NCBI GenBank assembly: GCA_032027085.1
Contig: JAVSMS010000001.1
Span: 529,711 to 593,710 of the forward strand
DNA length: 64,000 nucleotides
Reading direction: 5' to 3'
Source: Pseudorhodoplanes sp.
GTDB taxonomy: Bacteria > Pseudomonadota > Alphaproteobacteria > Rhizobiales > Xanthobacteraceae
Made by a program: the position numbers and the translations under genes. The notes below the pieces were generated by a model, which ran no database searches, was not told the origin of the DNA, and saw only the letters and a program-made list of their open reading frames with translations. Positions 52,529 through 60,692 of the stretch are shown one piece after another; position 1 is the stretch's first letter, and each line of letters begins with the position of its first letter.

Positions 52529-52557
52529 ATGGGCGCTTGCCCATCAATTTGCCCACA
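52529..52557 (+). promoter_or_regulatory. Candidate operator: palindrome plus direct repeat
   Basis: The palindrome ATGGGC-GCTT-GCCCAT (52529-52544) overlaps a direct repeat TTGCCCA-TCAAT-TTGCCCA. A DNA-binding domain in the downstream protein makes autoregulation conceivable. No experimental support. Confidence 0.35.
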
Positions 52558-52649
52558 ATTCCGATGGGATGTTTTGTGGTTGACCCACTATGGCCGGGGC
52601 GGTTCGATCGCACAAAAATAAATTCGCAGGAAACGACTGGGAGCAGGGC

Positions 52650-54056
52650 ATGAACGCAGCCGAGCTGTTGCAGGAAATTTCCGACTATTGCCGCAAGACC
52701 GGGCTTGCCGAGTCGACCTTCGGACGTCGCGCCGTCAATGACGGCAAGTTGACGAGCCGCCTGCGCAATGGCGGTCGGATCACGACCGAAACGCTCGATC
52801 GCATCAAAGCCTTCATGACAACTCACATCGACAGGGAGGGCGCCCGCCCCATGATCATTGAGCGAAGCGGACGCCCGTCCACGCCTGCTTTTGTTCCTGC
52901 CGCTCCGCCCGTGCCGATTGCAGACAACGACGACCCGCAGCGGAATTTCCGGTTCTTCGACAACCGGCAGAAATATCTGCTCTTTGTGAACACTTGCAGT
53001 GAGAAATGGGTGGTCGCCAATCGCGTTACGCTTGAACTGGCGAATATTCATCCGCGGCCGCCGGCGGTGCGTATCTTCGATGCTGGCATGGGCGATGGCA
53101 CGGTGCTGACGCGCACCTTGCGCGCGATGCATCACAAATTCCCGACCATGCCGTTTTACATTTCCGGCAAGGAAATCAGTCTGGAGGATATCCGGCTGAC
53201 GCTCGAAAAAATGCCCGACCGTCTCTACGAGCACCCATCCACAGTGCTCGTGCTTACCAACATGTATTATTCGGAAGCGCCCTGGCTGACCGTGAAGTCG
53301 CCGGCGGCTGCCAACAGTTTGATCTGGCATGAAGTCGCGCTGACCGGCTCATCGTCGCACGATTTCGAAGAGCAGATCACCGCCATGCAGGATTTCCTGG
53401 CGGAGAACTGGAAAGCCGGCGTCAGCACCAAGACCGGCAATCCCGTCTACGAACGTCCGGTGGTCCTCGTCATCTACCGGCAGGATCACAAATTCCTGCT
53501 CGATCCGATCATTCCGAAGCGCGGACAGGCGCATGCCAATTTCGATCTGATCATCGCTTCGCAGCCTTATCGTGCCCGCGCCTCAGCCGAATTCAAGGCC
53601 AGCAAGGTGATTGCGCCACTCGCGCGGGCGCTGGGGCCGGGCGGCCGGTTGATCGCGATTCACTCTGCCGGCGGCGACCCAGGCATGGAAATCATCCAGA
53701 AGGTCTGGCCCGGCGACAATCCGTATCACACCGACCGGCATGCCATCCTGCGCGAAGTCAAGCGCGTTCTCGGGCCGGCCGCGCGTGATCTCAACTTCAA
53801 CACCTACGCGGATAATCGCTCGATCTTCCGATACGACATGCACACGCTGCCCAGCGAAGTCACCGGTTCGATCGGCACGTCGACAACGCTCGCAGCATGG
53901 AACGCGGCCATCTATGTCGCGCAGGTTGAGGACGAACGACTGAACGAGGTGGTCAAGGACAGCCATTATCTGGAGGCGACGCGCGAAGTGCTGCGCAAGC
54001 ACAACGGGCTTTGGTTCAACGACGAATCCTATGTCATCTCCCGCAGGCGTGATTGA
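52650..54056 (+). CDS. HTH-methyltransferase-like fusion protein
   Basis: A 468-residue protein. Residues ~5-60 look like a helix-turn-helix DNA-binding segment (ISDYCRKTGLAESTFGRRAV then NDGKLTSRLRNGGRITTETL). After a linker, a class I methyltransferase-like fold begins with the S-adenosylmethionine loop VRIFDAGMGDGTVLTRTLRA (~residue 147). The rest contains PFYISGKEISLEDIRLTLEK and LLDPIIPKRGQAHANFDLII but no familiar substrate motif. The start at 52650 follows GGGAGCAGGG; ATG 52590 is an alternative. It pairs with an MTHFR-like gene one base downstream. Function is not known; a methyl-group or one-carbon role is an inference from context. Confidence 0.75.
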   Translation: MNAAELLQEISDYCRKTGLAESTFGRRAVNDGKLTSRLRNGGRITTETLDRIKAFMTTHIDREGARPMIIERSGRPSTPAFVPAAPPVPIADNDDPQRNFRFFDNRQKYLLFVNTCSEKWVVANRVTLELANIHPRPPAVRIFDAGMGDGTVLTRTLRAMHHKFPTMPFYISGKEISLEDIRLTLEKMPDRLYEHPSTVLVLTNMYYSEAPWLTVKSPAAANSLIWHEVALTGSSSHDFEEQITAMQDFLAENWKAGVSTKTGNPVYERPVVLVIYRQDHKFLLDPIIPKRGQAHANFDLIIASQPYRARASAEFKASKVIAPLARALGPGGRLIAIHSAGGDPGMEIIQKVWPGDNPYHTDRHAILREVKRVLGPAARDLNFNTYADNRSIFRYDMHTLPSEVTGSIGTSTTLAAWNAAIYVAQVEDERLNEVVKDSHYLEATREVLRKHNGLWFNDESYVISRRRD

Positions 54057-54057
54057 T

Positions 54058-54999
54058 ATGACAACCGCAGCCGTCATGACCGCTGTGCCTGAACCGACGA
54101 AAGATGCGGCGGATGCGAGCCGCCGTGTCACCGATTTTCTGCGCGGCTTCTCGCTGGAAGCGACGCATCCGAAAGCCGCCGATGCCGATGCACTGAAGGC
54201 CGAGTCGCCGGCCGGCACCCGCGTCTATCTGAGTGCGCTTCCGAACCGGTCGCTGGACGAACTTGCAAATCAGGCTCTACTGATCCGCAAGGCGGGGCTT
54301 GAGCCGGTGCCGCATGTCGCTGTCCGCAACCTGCAAAGCCGCGACGAGATCGTTCGGCTTCTGACGCGCCTGCAGCGTGAAGCGCAGGTAACACATCTGC
54401 TAGTGATCGGCGGCGACCGCAGTGACGCCGCCGGACCGTTCGCCACATCGCTGGATCTCATTGAAAGCGGCCTTTTGCAGCGTCACGGCATTCGCCATGT
54501 CGGACTTGCCGGGCACCCGGAAGGACATCCCCGCGTGTCGGGCGACGTGCTCGACCGGGCTTTGCGTGCCAAGATCGATGCGGCCGAACAGAGCGGGCTT
54601 GCCACAGATATTGTCACCCAGTTCAGCTTCGACGGCGATGCCATCATCGCCTGGGTGAGGCGACTGCGCGATTATGGCATCGAAAATCCGGTTCGCGTCG
54701 GCCTCGCCGGCCCGACCAATCTGACGACCCTGTTGCGTTACGCTCAGCGTTGCGGCGTGAAGGCCTCGGCCAGCGGCCTTGCCCGTCATGCCGGGCTGAT
54801 CAAGCATCTGTTCGGCGTCAGCGCCCCCGACGGTCTCGTGCGCTCGCTTGCCGACGCGTCCGCCCGCGGCACGCTCGGCGACATTGCCGCGCATTTCTTT
54901 TCCTTCGGCGGCATCGGCGCGACCGCGCGCTGGACCGCGCATGCGGCGCAGGGGCGATTCACGCTGGATGGCGAGAGCGGATTCTCCGTCGAGCCGTGA
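54058..54999 (+). CDS. Methylenetetrahydrofolate reductase-like protein
   Basis: A 313-residue TIM-barrel protein of the MetF superfamily. Expected positions hold: LRGFSLEATHPKA supplies the catalytic Glu (~residue 34), VTHLLVIGGDRSDAAGPFAT the FAD-binding Gly-Gly-Asp (~118), and TQFSFDGDAIIAWVRRLRDY the later core. The N-terminal SFEFFPP motif of true MetF is degenerate. It starts one base after the HTH-methyltransferase gene stop. True MetF reduces methylene- to methyl-tetrahydrofolate; this divergent version may serve a specific demethylation or methyl-transfer pathway. A strong terminator follows. Confidence 0.82.
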   Translation: MTTAAVMTAVPEPTKDAADASRRVTDFLRGFSLEATHPKAADADALKAESPAGTRVYLSALPNRSLDELANQALLIRKAGLEPVPHVAVRNLQSRDEIVRLLTRLQREAQVTHLLVIGGDRSDAAGPFATSLDLIESGLLQRHGIRHVGLAGHPEGHPRVSGDVLDRALRAKIDAAEQSGLATDIVTQFSFDGDAIIAWVRRLRDYGIENPVRVGLAGPTNLTTLLRYAQRCGVKASASGLARHAGLIKHLFGVSAPDGLVRSLADASARGTLGDIAAHFFSFGGIGATARWTAHAAQGRFTLDGESGFSVEP

Positions 55000-55013
55000 T
55001 GGATGGACGGAAA

Positions 55014-55055
55014 GGAAAAAACGGCGCGCAGATGAAGCGCGCCGTTTATTTTTTA
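55014..55055 (+). terminator. Intrinsic terminator after the MTHFR-like gene
   Basis: AACGGCGCGC-AGATGAA-GCGCGCCGTT (55020-55046) preceded by an A tract and followed by TTTATTTTTT. It can serve both the MTHFR gene and the convergent gentisate dioxygenase gene. Confidence 0.9.
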
Positions 55056-55071
55056 GAAGACTCGCAGCGGA

Positions 55072-56139
55072 TCAATTGATCTCGCGCCAGATGCCGAGCG
55101 ATTCCTGCATGGGCCGATCCGAGATCGAAAACAACACGCTCTGCTCGTCCGCCTTGTGCGAATAGGATTTCCAGGACGGAATCACGAAGACGTCGCGCGG
55201 GCCCCATTCGAACACCTCGCCGTCGATCGTCGTCTGGCCCTTACCTTCAAGGCACGCGAAAATCGTTCCGTCGGTCGAGCGATAGCTTTGGCCCTTGAAG
55301 CCTTTCGGCAGCAGCGACAGATGCGCGCCCATGGTCGGCGACGACCAGCCCCCGTTGAATGGATTGGAGTAGCGCAGGCGGAAGCCGTGATATTGGTTGA
55401 TCTCGTCGGTTCTGGCGATGCGATCCAGGATCGGGCGCACCCGCTCATAGGCATAGTTGATGATTGGCGTCTGCACCCTGGCCTCGGTGCCATCCGGCAG
55501 CACGCCGGAGCCATAGCGCCACAGCGAGTCGTTGTCGGTGAATTTGGTGTTCTGCACGGCGTCGTCGAGATGTTCGGAGAAGGCAGTCTCGAAGAAATTG
55601 ATGGTGGGCACGTCGAGCACGTCGAGCCAGATCATCGGCTTTTTGGATTCGTTCCCGTGGTCATGTGCGGTCCAGCTCGGCGTCATGACGAAGTCGCCAT
55701 ACTTCATGATGGTCTTTTCGCCATCCACCTGGGTATAGGCGCCTTCGCCGTCGAGAATCAGGCGGATCGCACCAGCGGTGTGACGATGCGCGCCGGCAAT
55801 CTCGCCCGGCAGGATGAGCTGCAGGCCGGCATAGAGCGATGTCGTGATGCGCGACTGGCCGCGCAGAGCCGGATTTTCCAGCACCAGCACCCGGCGCTCG
55901 GCCTCCTCGGCGGTTAGAAGGCCACCGGCCTCTTCCACCATCGGTTTCACGTCGTCGAAATGCCAGATCGCAGGCGCTGCGATGGTCTTCGGGCTCTTGG
56001 CGACGAGGTCCTTCAACACCTCCCACAGCGGCGCCATATCTCGCTGCGAAATCTTCTCGTAGAAGGCGGCGCGCTTGGGGTCTTTGCTGCCCTCATAGAC
56101 CCTTGCCTTTTTATCCGCGGCGGCTGTTGCGGTGCCCAT
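55072..56139 (-). CDS. Gentisate 1,2-dioxygenase (cupin)
   Basis: A 355-residue double-cupin ring-cleavage dioxygenase that opens gentisate (or salicylate-type substrates) to maleylpyruvate, using Fe(II). The first cupin contains the iron ligands in GEIAGAHRHTAGAIRLILDG (~residue 113, His-x-His) and a later His in SWTAHDHGNE (~155); the second cupin begins about residue 270. The length is normal for the family. The ring-product hydrolase (FAH family) lies 6 kb upstream on the same strand in the same locus, but no maleylpyruvate isomerase was seen. Confidence 0.9.
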   Translation of the reverse strand: MGTATAAADKKARVYEGSKDPKRAAFYEKISQRDMAPLWEVLKDLVAKSPKTIAAPAIWHFDDVKPMVEEAGGLLTAEEAERRVLVLENPALRGQSRITTSLYAGLQLILPGEIAGAHRHTAGAIRLILDGEGAYTQVDGEKTIMKYGDFVMTPSWTAHDHGNESKKPMIWLDVLDVPTINFFETAFSEHLDDAVQNTKFTDNDSLWRYGSGVLPDGTEARVQTPIINYAYERVRPILDRIARTDEINQYHGFRLRYSNPFNGGWSSPTMGAHLSLLPKGFKGQSYRSTDGTIFACLEGKGQTTIDGEVFEWGPRDVFVIPSWKSYSHKADEQSVLFSISDRPMQESLGIWREIN

Positions 56140-56156
56140 CGCTTCCTCCTGGAAGA

Positions 56157-56176
56157 ATTGTTACGATTGCAACAAT
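56157..56176 (-). promoter_or_regulatory. Candidate operator ahead of the gentisate dioxygenase
   Basis: The inverted repeat ATTGTT-N8-AACAAT lies 18 bases upstream of the dioxygenase start codon, in an A/T-rich gap. Spacing and symmetry fit a MarR- or GntR-type dimer site; no matching regulator gene is adjacent. Confidence 0.4.
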
Positions 56177-56248
56177 GCTAACCTCATGCCGCTCAATAAA
56201 AAAGAGGCTTATGGCATAACAGCCATTCGTCGCAGCCGCGGCCAAATC

Positions 56249-57025
56249 TTACGTGTTGATGGAACCACCATCCACCGCCAGCGTCTGGCCGGTCATGAAG
56301 TCACTGTCCGGCGAGGCCAGAAACACGAGGGCTCCCAACAGATCTTCCGGATAGCCGTCACGCTTCAGCGCTCTGCTTGCGATCACTGGCCCTCGCGCCT
56401 GATCGAGATGGGCTTGGTTCTCAAGCCCGGTCTCGCTCAGGATGAGACCCGGGGCGAGCGTATTGACGCAGATATTGTGTGCACCCAGCTCGCGCGCGAG
56501 AGCGCGGGTGAAGGAAACCACCGCGCCCTTCGAGGTGACGTAGTGCAGAAAATCCGGCAAGCCCTTATACGCGGTGCCGGACGCGATGTTGATGATCTTG
56601 CCACCCTTCTGCGCGACCATGTGCGGCACCGCATATTTCACCATCAGAAACGGTCCACGCACATTCACTGCCATCACCTTGTCCCACAAAGCGACATCGA
56701 TGTCGGTGCATTTGACCGGCGGCAGGCTGGAATAGACCGCGGCGTTGTTGACGATGATATCAATCCTTCCGAAATCCGCGACCGTCCTCGCAATCAGCCC
56801 CTGAACCTGCGTCTCGTCGCTGACATCGAGCATGTGGTTCGCTATGCGAACACCGTGCGCGCCCGCAACCTCCTTGCCGAGTTCAGCGCCGTCGACGATA
56901 TCTGCGATCATCACAGCAGCGCCTGCGGCCGCCAGCGCTTTGGAATAATGCGCGCCGATGCCTCGGGCTCCGCCGGTCACGATCGCGACCTTGCCGGCCA
57001 ATCTTCTCGTTTCCGCCCTTGTCAT
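56249..57025 (-). CDS. SDR-family oxidoreductase
   Basis: A 258-residue short-chain dehydrogenase/reductase. The cofactor loop TGGARGIG (~residue 17), NNAAVYSS (~93), Ser in NIASG (~148) and the YxxxK pair in HYVTSKGAVV (~162) are all intact. The C-terminal FMTGQTLAVDGGSINT is typical of classical SDRs. The start at 57025 is preceded by GAGAAG; upstream in-frame codons overlap the divergent NTF2-like gene and are rejected. Substrate unknown, probably an alcohol or keto intermediate of the aromatic locus. Confidence 0.93.
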   Translation of the reverse strand: MTRAETRRLAGKVAIVTGGARGIGAHYSKALAAAGAAVMIADIVDGAELGKEVAGAHGVRIANHMLDVSDETQVQGLIARTVADFGRIDIIVNNAAVYSSLPPVKCTDIDVALWDKVMAVNVRGPFLMVKYAVPHMVAQKGGKIINIASGTAYKGLPDFLHYVTSKGAVVSFTRALARELGAHNICVNTLAPGLILSETGLENQAHLDQARGPVIASRALKRDGYPEDLLGALVFLASPDSDFMTGQTLAVDGGSINT

Positions 57026-57151
57026 GTTCTTCTCGTTGTTTAGAAAGTCGGAGCAGATCGGAGTGCGTCCAGGAAAAGTGGAAACCGGCTTTCCATCCAG
57101 ACGCACGCTCAAACATTTATGCACGGCCCAACACAGGATGAAAGCGCTCCC

Positions 57152-57751
57152 ATGAACAGCGAGACTTTGGACCGCCTTGCGATCCGCGACGTTATCGAGA
57201 ACTGGGCGGTCTGGCGCGATGCCCGCATGTGGGACCGCTTCCGCGGTGTGTGGAGCGGCGAAGGCAAGATGATGGCCACCTGGTTTCAGGGCACGGCCGA
57301 CGAGTTCATCAAGGTCAGCCAGGAGGGCTACGACAAGGGCGTGCGCATCCTGCATTTCCTCGGCGGCATGTCGATCGACATTTCCGGCGATCGCGCCATC
57401 GCTCAGACCAAGATGACGATCTCGCAGCGCGGCCCGGTCGAGGGCGTGATATGCGACGTCGTCTGCACCGGCCGCTTCTATGATTTCCTGGACAAGAAGG
57501 ACGGTCGCTGGGGCATCGTGCTGCGCCAGCCGATCTATGAAAAGGACCGGCTCGATCCGGTCGATCCTTCCGCCGCGCTCACGCTTGACCAGGACCTGCT
57601 GATGCAATTCCCGGAAGGCTATCGCCACCTCGCCTATATGCAGGCGCGCATCGGTTACAAGGTGAAGAAAGACATGCCGGGTCTCGACGGGCCGGAAGTC
57701 GAGGCGCTTTATGCACGCGGCACAGACTGGCTGGCCGGAAAGGCCATCTAG
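57152..57751 (+). CDS. NTF2-like (SnoaL-type) protein
   Basis: A 199-residue protein with the SnoaL/NTF2-like start LDRLAIRDVIENWAVWRDAR (residues ~5-25) and core segments WFQGTADEFIKVSQEGYDKG and ILHFLGGMSIDI, as in small ring hydroxylase beta-like or dehydratase/isomerase folds. Such proteins act as lyases, isomerases or unclear partners. It is the only plus-strand gene in this locus, divergent from the SDR gene across a 126-base gap. Product identity unknown; its setting suggests a role in the aromatic pathway. Confidence 0.82.
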   Translation: MNSETLDRLAIRDVIENWAVWRDARMWDRFRGVWSGEGKMMATWFQGTADEFIKVSQEGYDKGVRILHFLGGMSIDISGDRAIAQTKMTISQRGPVEGVICDVVCTGRFYDFLDKKDGRWGIVLRQPIYEKDRLDPVDPSAALTLDQDLLMQFPEGYRHLAYMQARIGYKVKKDMPGLDGPEVEALYARGTDWLAGKAI

Positions 57752-57789
57752 TCGCACTCGGTCCCAAGCAAAGCAAGATCAGTTCAAGC

Positions 57790-58353
57790 CTATTGGACTT
57801 GCTTGCCGCCGACTCTGGCAATGAATTTCTCAAACTCCTCGAGCTGACGCCTGACGAGGTTCTTCGTGGTCTCGTCGGTCAGCGTCCCGGACTTTTCGTC
57901 GAATTTGGTCGCACAATTGCTCACGAAGATTTCGGGCTTGGTGAAGGTGATGGCTTCAAGGAAGACCATCATCTTGCGCAGATCATATTGCATGCGTGCA
58001 CCGCCAACTTGGCCAGGCGAAGCCGATTGGATTGCGACCGGCTTGCCCACAAATGGGTGGCCTTTCAGGCGCGATACCCAGTCGATGGCGTTCTTAAGAC
58101 CGCCCGGCAGTGAAAAGTTGTATTCCGGGGTGACGAAGATCACGCCGTCGGCTGTACGGATCGCGTCGGCAAGGGTGGTCACCGGAGCCGGGAAACCTTG
58201 CGCCTGCAGATCAGCATTATAAAGCGGCATGTCGATTGAAGGCGATGGGGTGATCGTCATTCCGGACGGCGCCAGGCCCGGCAAAGCATTCGCCAGCATT
58301 CTGTTGAATGAACCCTTACGCAACGAACCACAGATCGAGACTACCTTCGTCAT
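57790..58353 (-). CDS. NADPH-dependent FMN reductase
   Basis: A 187-residue flavodoxin-like reductase. The flavin-phosphate loop ICGSLRKGSFNRMLANALP (~residue 6) and the conserved TPEYNFSLPGGLKNAIDWVS (~76) identify the family. It supplies reduced flavin or reduces quinones. The start at 58353 (MTKVVS) is the family-like one; a GTG/ATG five codons upstream is possible. In this locus it could feed a monooxygenase, but no such enzyme is present in the window. Confidence 0.93.
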   Translation of the reverse strand: MTKVVSICGSLRKGSFNRMLANALPGLAPSGMTITPSPSIDMPLYNADLQAQGFPAPVTTLADAIRTADGVIFVTPEYNFSLPGGLKNAIDWVSRLKGHPFVGKPVAIQSASPGQVGGARMQYDLRKMMVFLEAITFTKPEIFVSNCATKFDEKSGTLTDETTKNLVRRQLEEFEKFIARVGGKQVQ

Positions 58354-58381
58354 GCTTCTACCTTCCATCGACAGGCATAAT

Positions 58382-58439
58382 CATCGTTCAGCGTGACTAC
58401 CGCATCGCTACCGGAAACGTTTGTTCATGCTGAACGATG
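58382..58439. repeat. Spaced 11-bp inverted repeat upstream of the FMN reductase
   Basis: CATCGTTCAGC (58382-58392) and GCTGAACGATG (58429-58439) are perfect inverted copies separated by 36 bases, which include the palindrome AAACGTTT. It lies between two same-strand genes and could be a large hairpin, a terminator or a paired operator. Confidence 0.5.
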
Positions 58440-58493
58440 GCGGGCCGGCAAAGAGTAGTTATCCTGCCGGTCCCGCCTCTTAAGACTTTCCGG

Positions 58494-59480
58494 CTATCGT
58501 TGCTCGATCCCGGCCTTCTTCATCAAGTCGCTCCATTTGGCGACTTCCGATGCGACATGCTTGGCGAGTTCGTCGTTGCTCGATGTCTGAACAACGATCC
58601 CTGTTTTTGCAATCGCCTGCTTCACCGCGTCCTTCGCGAGCGTCTGATGAACGGCCTTGGTGAACCTGTCGACAACAGATTTTGGTGTGCCTGCCGGCAT
58701 GGCAAATCCATACCAGCTTGTCACGTTGTATCCGGGCACGCCTGCTTCAGCCAACGTCGGCACATCGGGCAAGGCAGGATTGCGTAGAGGCGAGGTGACG
58801 GCCAATGCCTTGAGCTGACCGCTCGCAACCTGCCCGCGCACCGCTGGAAGCAGCTCGAAAGTCATCTGGACATCGTTTTGCAGCATCGAAGTGATGACGG
58901 CAGGAGTTGTCTTGTAGGGAATGTGTTTCACATCAACGTTGGCCATGACGCGGAACAACTCGCCCGCGAAATGCTGCGTGGTTCCGATGCCGCCCGCAGC
59001 GCCGTAATTGTATTTGCCCGGCTCCTTCGTGAAGACGGCAAGCAATTCCTTCACGTCTTTGGGGGCAAAGTTGGGCGCAGTCACCAGCAGCAGCGGCACG
59101 GTCCCGATCTGCGAGATCATCTGAAAGTCTTTGACCGAATCATAGGGCAACTTCTTGTAAAGTGCGCCCGCGACCGCATGCGCATTGCTGAGCACAAGCA
59201 CCGTGTAGCCATCCTTTTCGGATTTTGCCACGGTGTCCGCGCCAAGCGTCGAACCAGCGCCCGGCTTATTCTCGACAACGAAGCTCTGACCGAGCGATGC
59301 CTGCAAATCCTGCGCGATGATGCGCGAAACGATGTCGGTGCCACCGCCCGGACCATACGGCACCAGAAACTTGACGGTGCGGGTCGGCCAATCCTGCGCC
59401 GCGGCAGGCGCAAAACTCACGGCCGCAAGGCCCAACGCCCCGCCAACCAACAAAATCAACTGTCTCAGATCCAGCCTCAT
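58494..59480 (-). CDS. Bug-type tripartite tricarboxylate transporter binding protein
   Basis: A 328-residue periplasmic binding protein of the Bug/TctC family. The signal peptide ends AAAQ (~residue 29), then comes DWPTRTVKFLVPYGPGGGTD, the family hallmark, and later DGYTVLVLSNAHAVAGALYK. ATG 59480 has AAGGAGGGACCC before it. No TctA/TctB genes adjoin it. Its position in the gentisate locus suggests it recognises an aromatic or hydroxy acid. Confidence 0.93.
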   Translation of the reverse strand: MRLDLRQLILLVGGALGLAAVSFAPAAAQDWPTRTVKFLVPYGPGGGTDIVSRIIAQDLQASLGQSFVVENKPGAGSTLGADTVAKSEKDGYTVLVLSNAHAVAGALYKKLPYDSVKDFQMISQIGTVPLLLVTAPNFAPKDVKELLAVFTKEPGKYNYGAAGGIGTTQHFAGELFRVMANVDVKHIPYKTTPAVITSMLQNDVQMTFELLPAVRGQVASGQLKALAVTSPLRNPALPDVPTLAEAGVPGYNVTSWYGFAMPAGTPKSVVDRFTKAVHQTLAKDAVKQAIAKTGIVVQTSSNDELAKHVASEVAKWSDLMKKAGIEQR

Positions 59481-59614
59481 GGGTCCCTCCTTGATGGCGA
59501 AATGCAATTTCTTCTTTGCGTTATTCAGTTTGCAGTGCGTCGTATGTGTTACGGCAAGGGCGACGCTTGTCCCTCTTCAATCACACTCATTGTCACGCGA
59601 ATTGTCAAAACCTG

Positions 59615-60685
59615 TCACATCAGCGAGCGATTCAACCCGACACTCTTCGCCGCCGCGTTGAGCGCCGCCAGTGTGTCATCTGGAAGCGGAATGCCATTTT
59701 TCAGCCGCGACTTGCGCATGCGCAATTCCGGCTCGCCGGGCACAAGCACGGGCGTATCGGCCTGCGCCGGACGCGCGCTTTTGACGAAGCTGAGAAATCG
59801 CGCGACCTCCATCGGGAAGAATTCTTCCGGATCAGCCTGTGCCGGATCGACATAGATCGAGAACATGCCCTGCGACCAGCGTTTCTCAAAGGTCGATGCC
59901 CCGTTTCCAGTCAGCGCGCCGCCCAGCAATTCGCACATCAGCGCAAGACCGGAGCCTTTGTGTTGGCCAAAGGCACGGATCGCGCCCTCGCCCTTGGTAT
60001 TGTCGCGGGCGAGACTCGTGCCGTAGTCGCCATAGAGCAATCTGGGATCGCCGCTCATGCGGCCGTCCAGGCCGATCAGCGCATCTTGCGGCAAAGGCTT
60101 GCCGCCCTGACTCGCTACCAGCGCCTTGCCCTCGGCGACGAGCGACGTAGCAAAATCCAGAATCACCGGTTCCTGGCCCCCGCGCGGAATGCCGATACAG
60201 ACCGGCGCGGTCGAAAAACGCCGGTCAACGCCGCCGAACGGCGCCACCAGCACGCTGCCCGCGACATTGACGAAATGGATGGAAACGACGCCGGCTGCCG
60301 CCGCCATTTCCGCCCATTCGCCAACGCGGCCGACATGACCGGAATGGCGCAGTCCGACAGCCGATAAGCCCATGACCTTGCATTTCTCGATGCCGATAGC
60401 GATCGCCTGCGGCGCGATCGTCTGGCCGAAGCCGAACTGGCCGTCGAGGATGGCGAGTGCCGGGGTATCGACCATGCGCTTCACCACCTGATCGGCGATC
60501 AAGAGGCCGTCCTGCTTCCATTTCACATAGCGCGGCACGCGCGCGACGCCGTGACTGTCATGACCCGTGAGATTCGCGCCAACCAGATATTTTCCGATGC
60601 GCGCGCCTTCCGCAGCGGAACACCCAATCCGAACAAAAATGTCAGCAACAAAGCTTTCCAGCGTGGCGGCATCGATATTCGGCAT
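59615..60685 (-). CDS. Ldh-family oxidoreductase (malate/L-lactate dehydrogenase type)
   Basis: A 356-residue NAD(P)-dependent oxidoreductase of the type-II malate/lactate dehydrogenase (Ldh_2) family, which also includes ureidoglycolate and sulfolactate dehydrogenases. Family segments are GHDSHGVARVPRYVKWKQDG (~residue 41), GLRHSGHVGRVGEWAEMAAA (~107) and GQHKGSGLALMCELLGGALT (~240). The start at 60685 fits the family. It lies eight bases after the ABC binding-protein gene in an operon-like run. The substrate is a 2-hydroxy acid of unknown identity. Confidence 0.9.
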   Translation of the reverse strand: MPNIDAATLESFVADIFVRIGCSAAEGARIGKYLVGANLTGHDSHGVARVPRYVKWKQDGLLIADQVVKRMVDTPALAILDGQFGFGQTIAPQAIAIGIEKCKVMGLSAVGLRHSGHVGRVGEWAEMAAAAGVVSIHFVNVAGSVLVAPFGGVDRRFSTAPVCIGIPRGGQEPVILDFATSLVAEGKALVASQGGKPLPQDALIGLDGRMSGDPRLLYGDYGTSLARDNTKGEGAIRAFGQHKGSGLALMCELLGGALTGNGASTFEKRWSQGMFSIYVDPAQADPEEFFPMEVARFLSFVKSARPAQADTPVLVPGEPELRMRKSRLKNGIPLPDDTLAALNAAAKSVGLNRSLM

Positions 60686-60692
60686 GTCGATC

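Noticed and set aside
52384-52649. SAM- or SAH-type riboswitch ahead of the methyltransferase/MTHFR pair
   Set aside because: The folds present do not match the consensus layouts I know for SAM-I, SAM-II, SAM-V or SAH aptamers.
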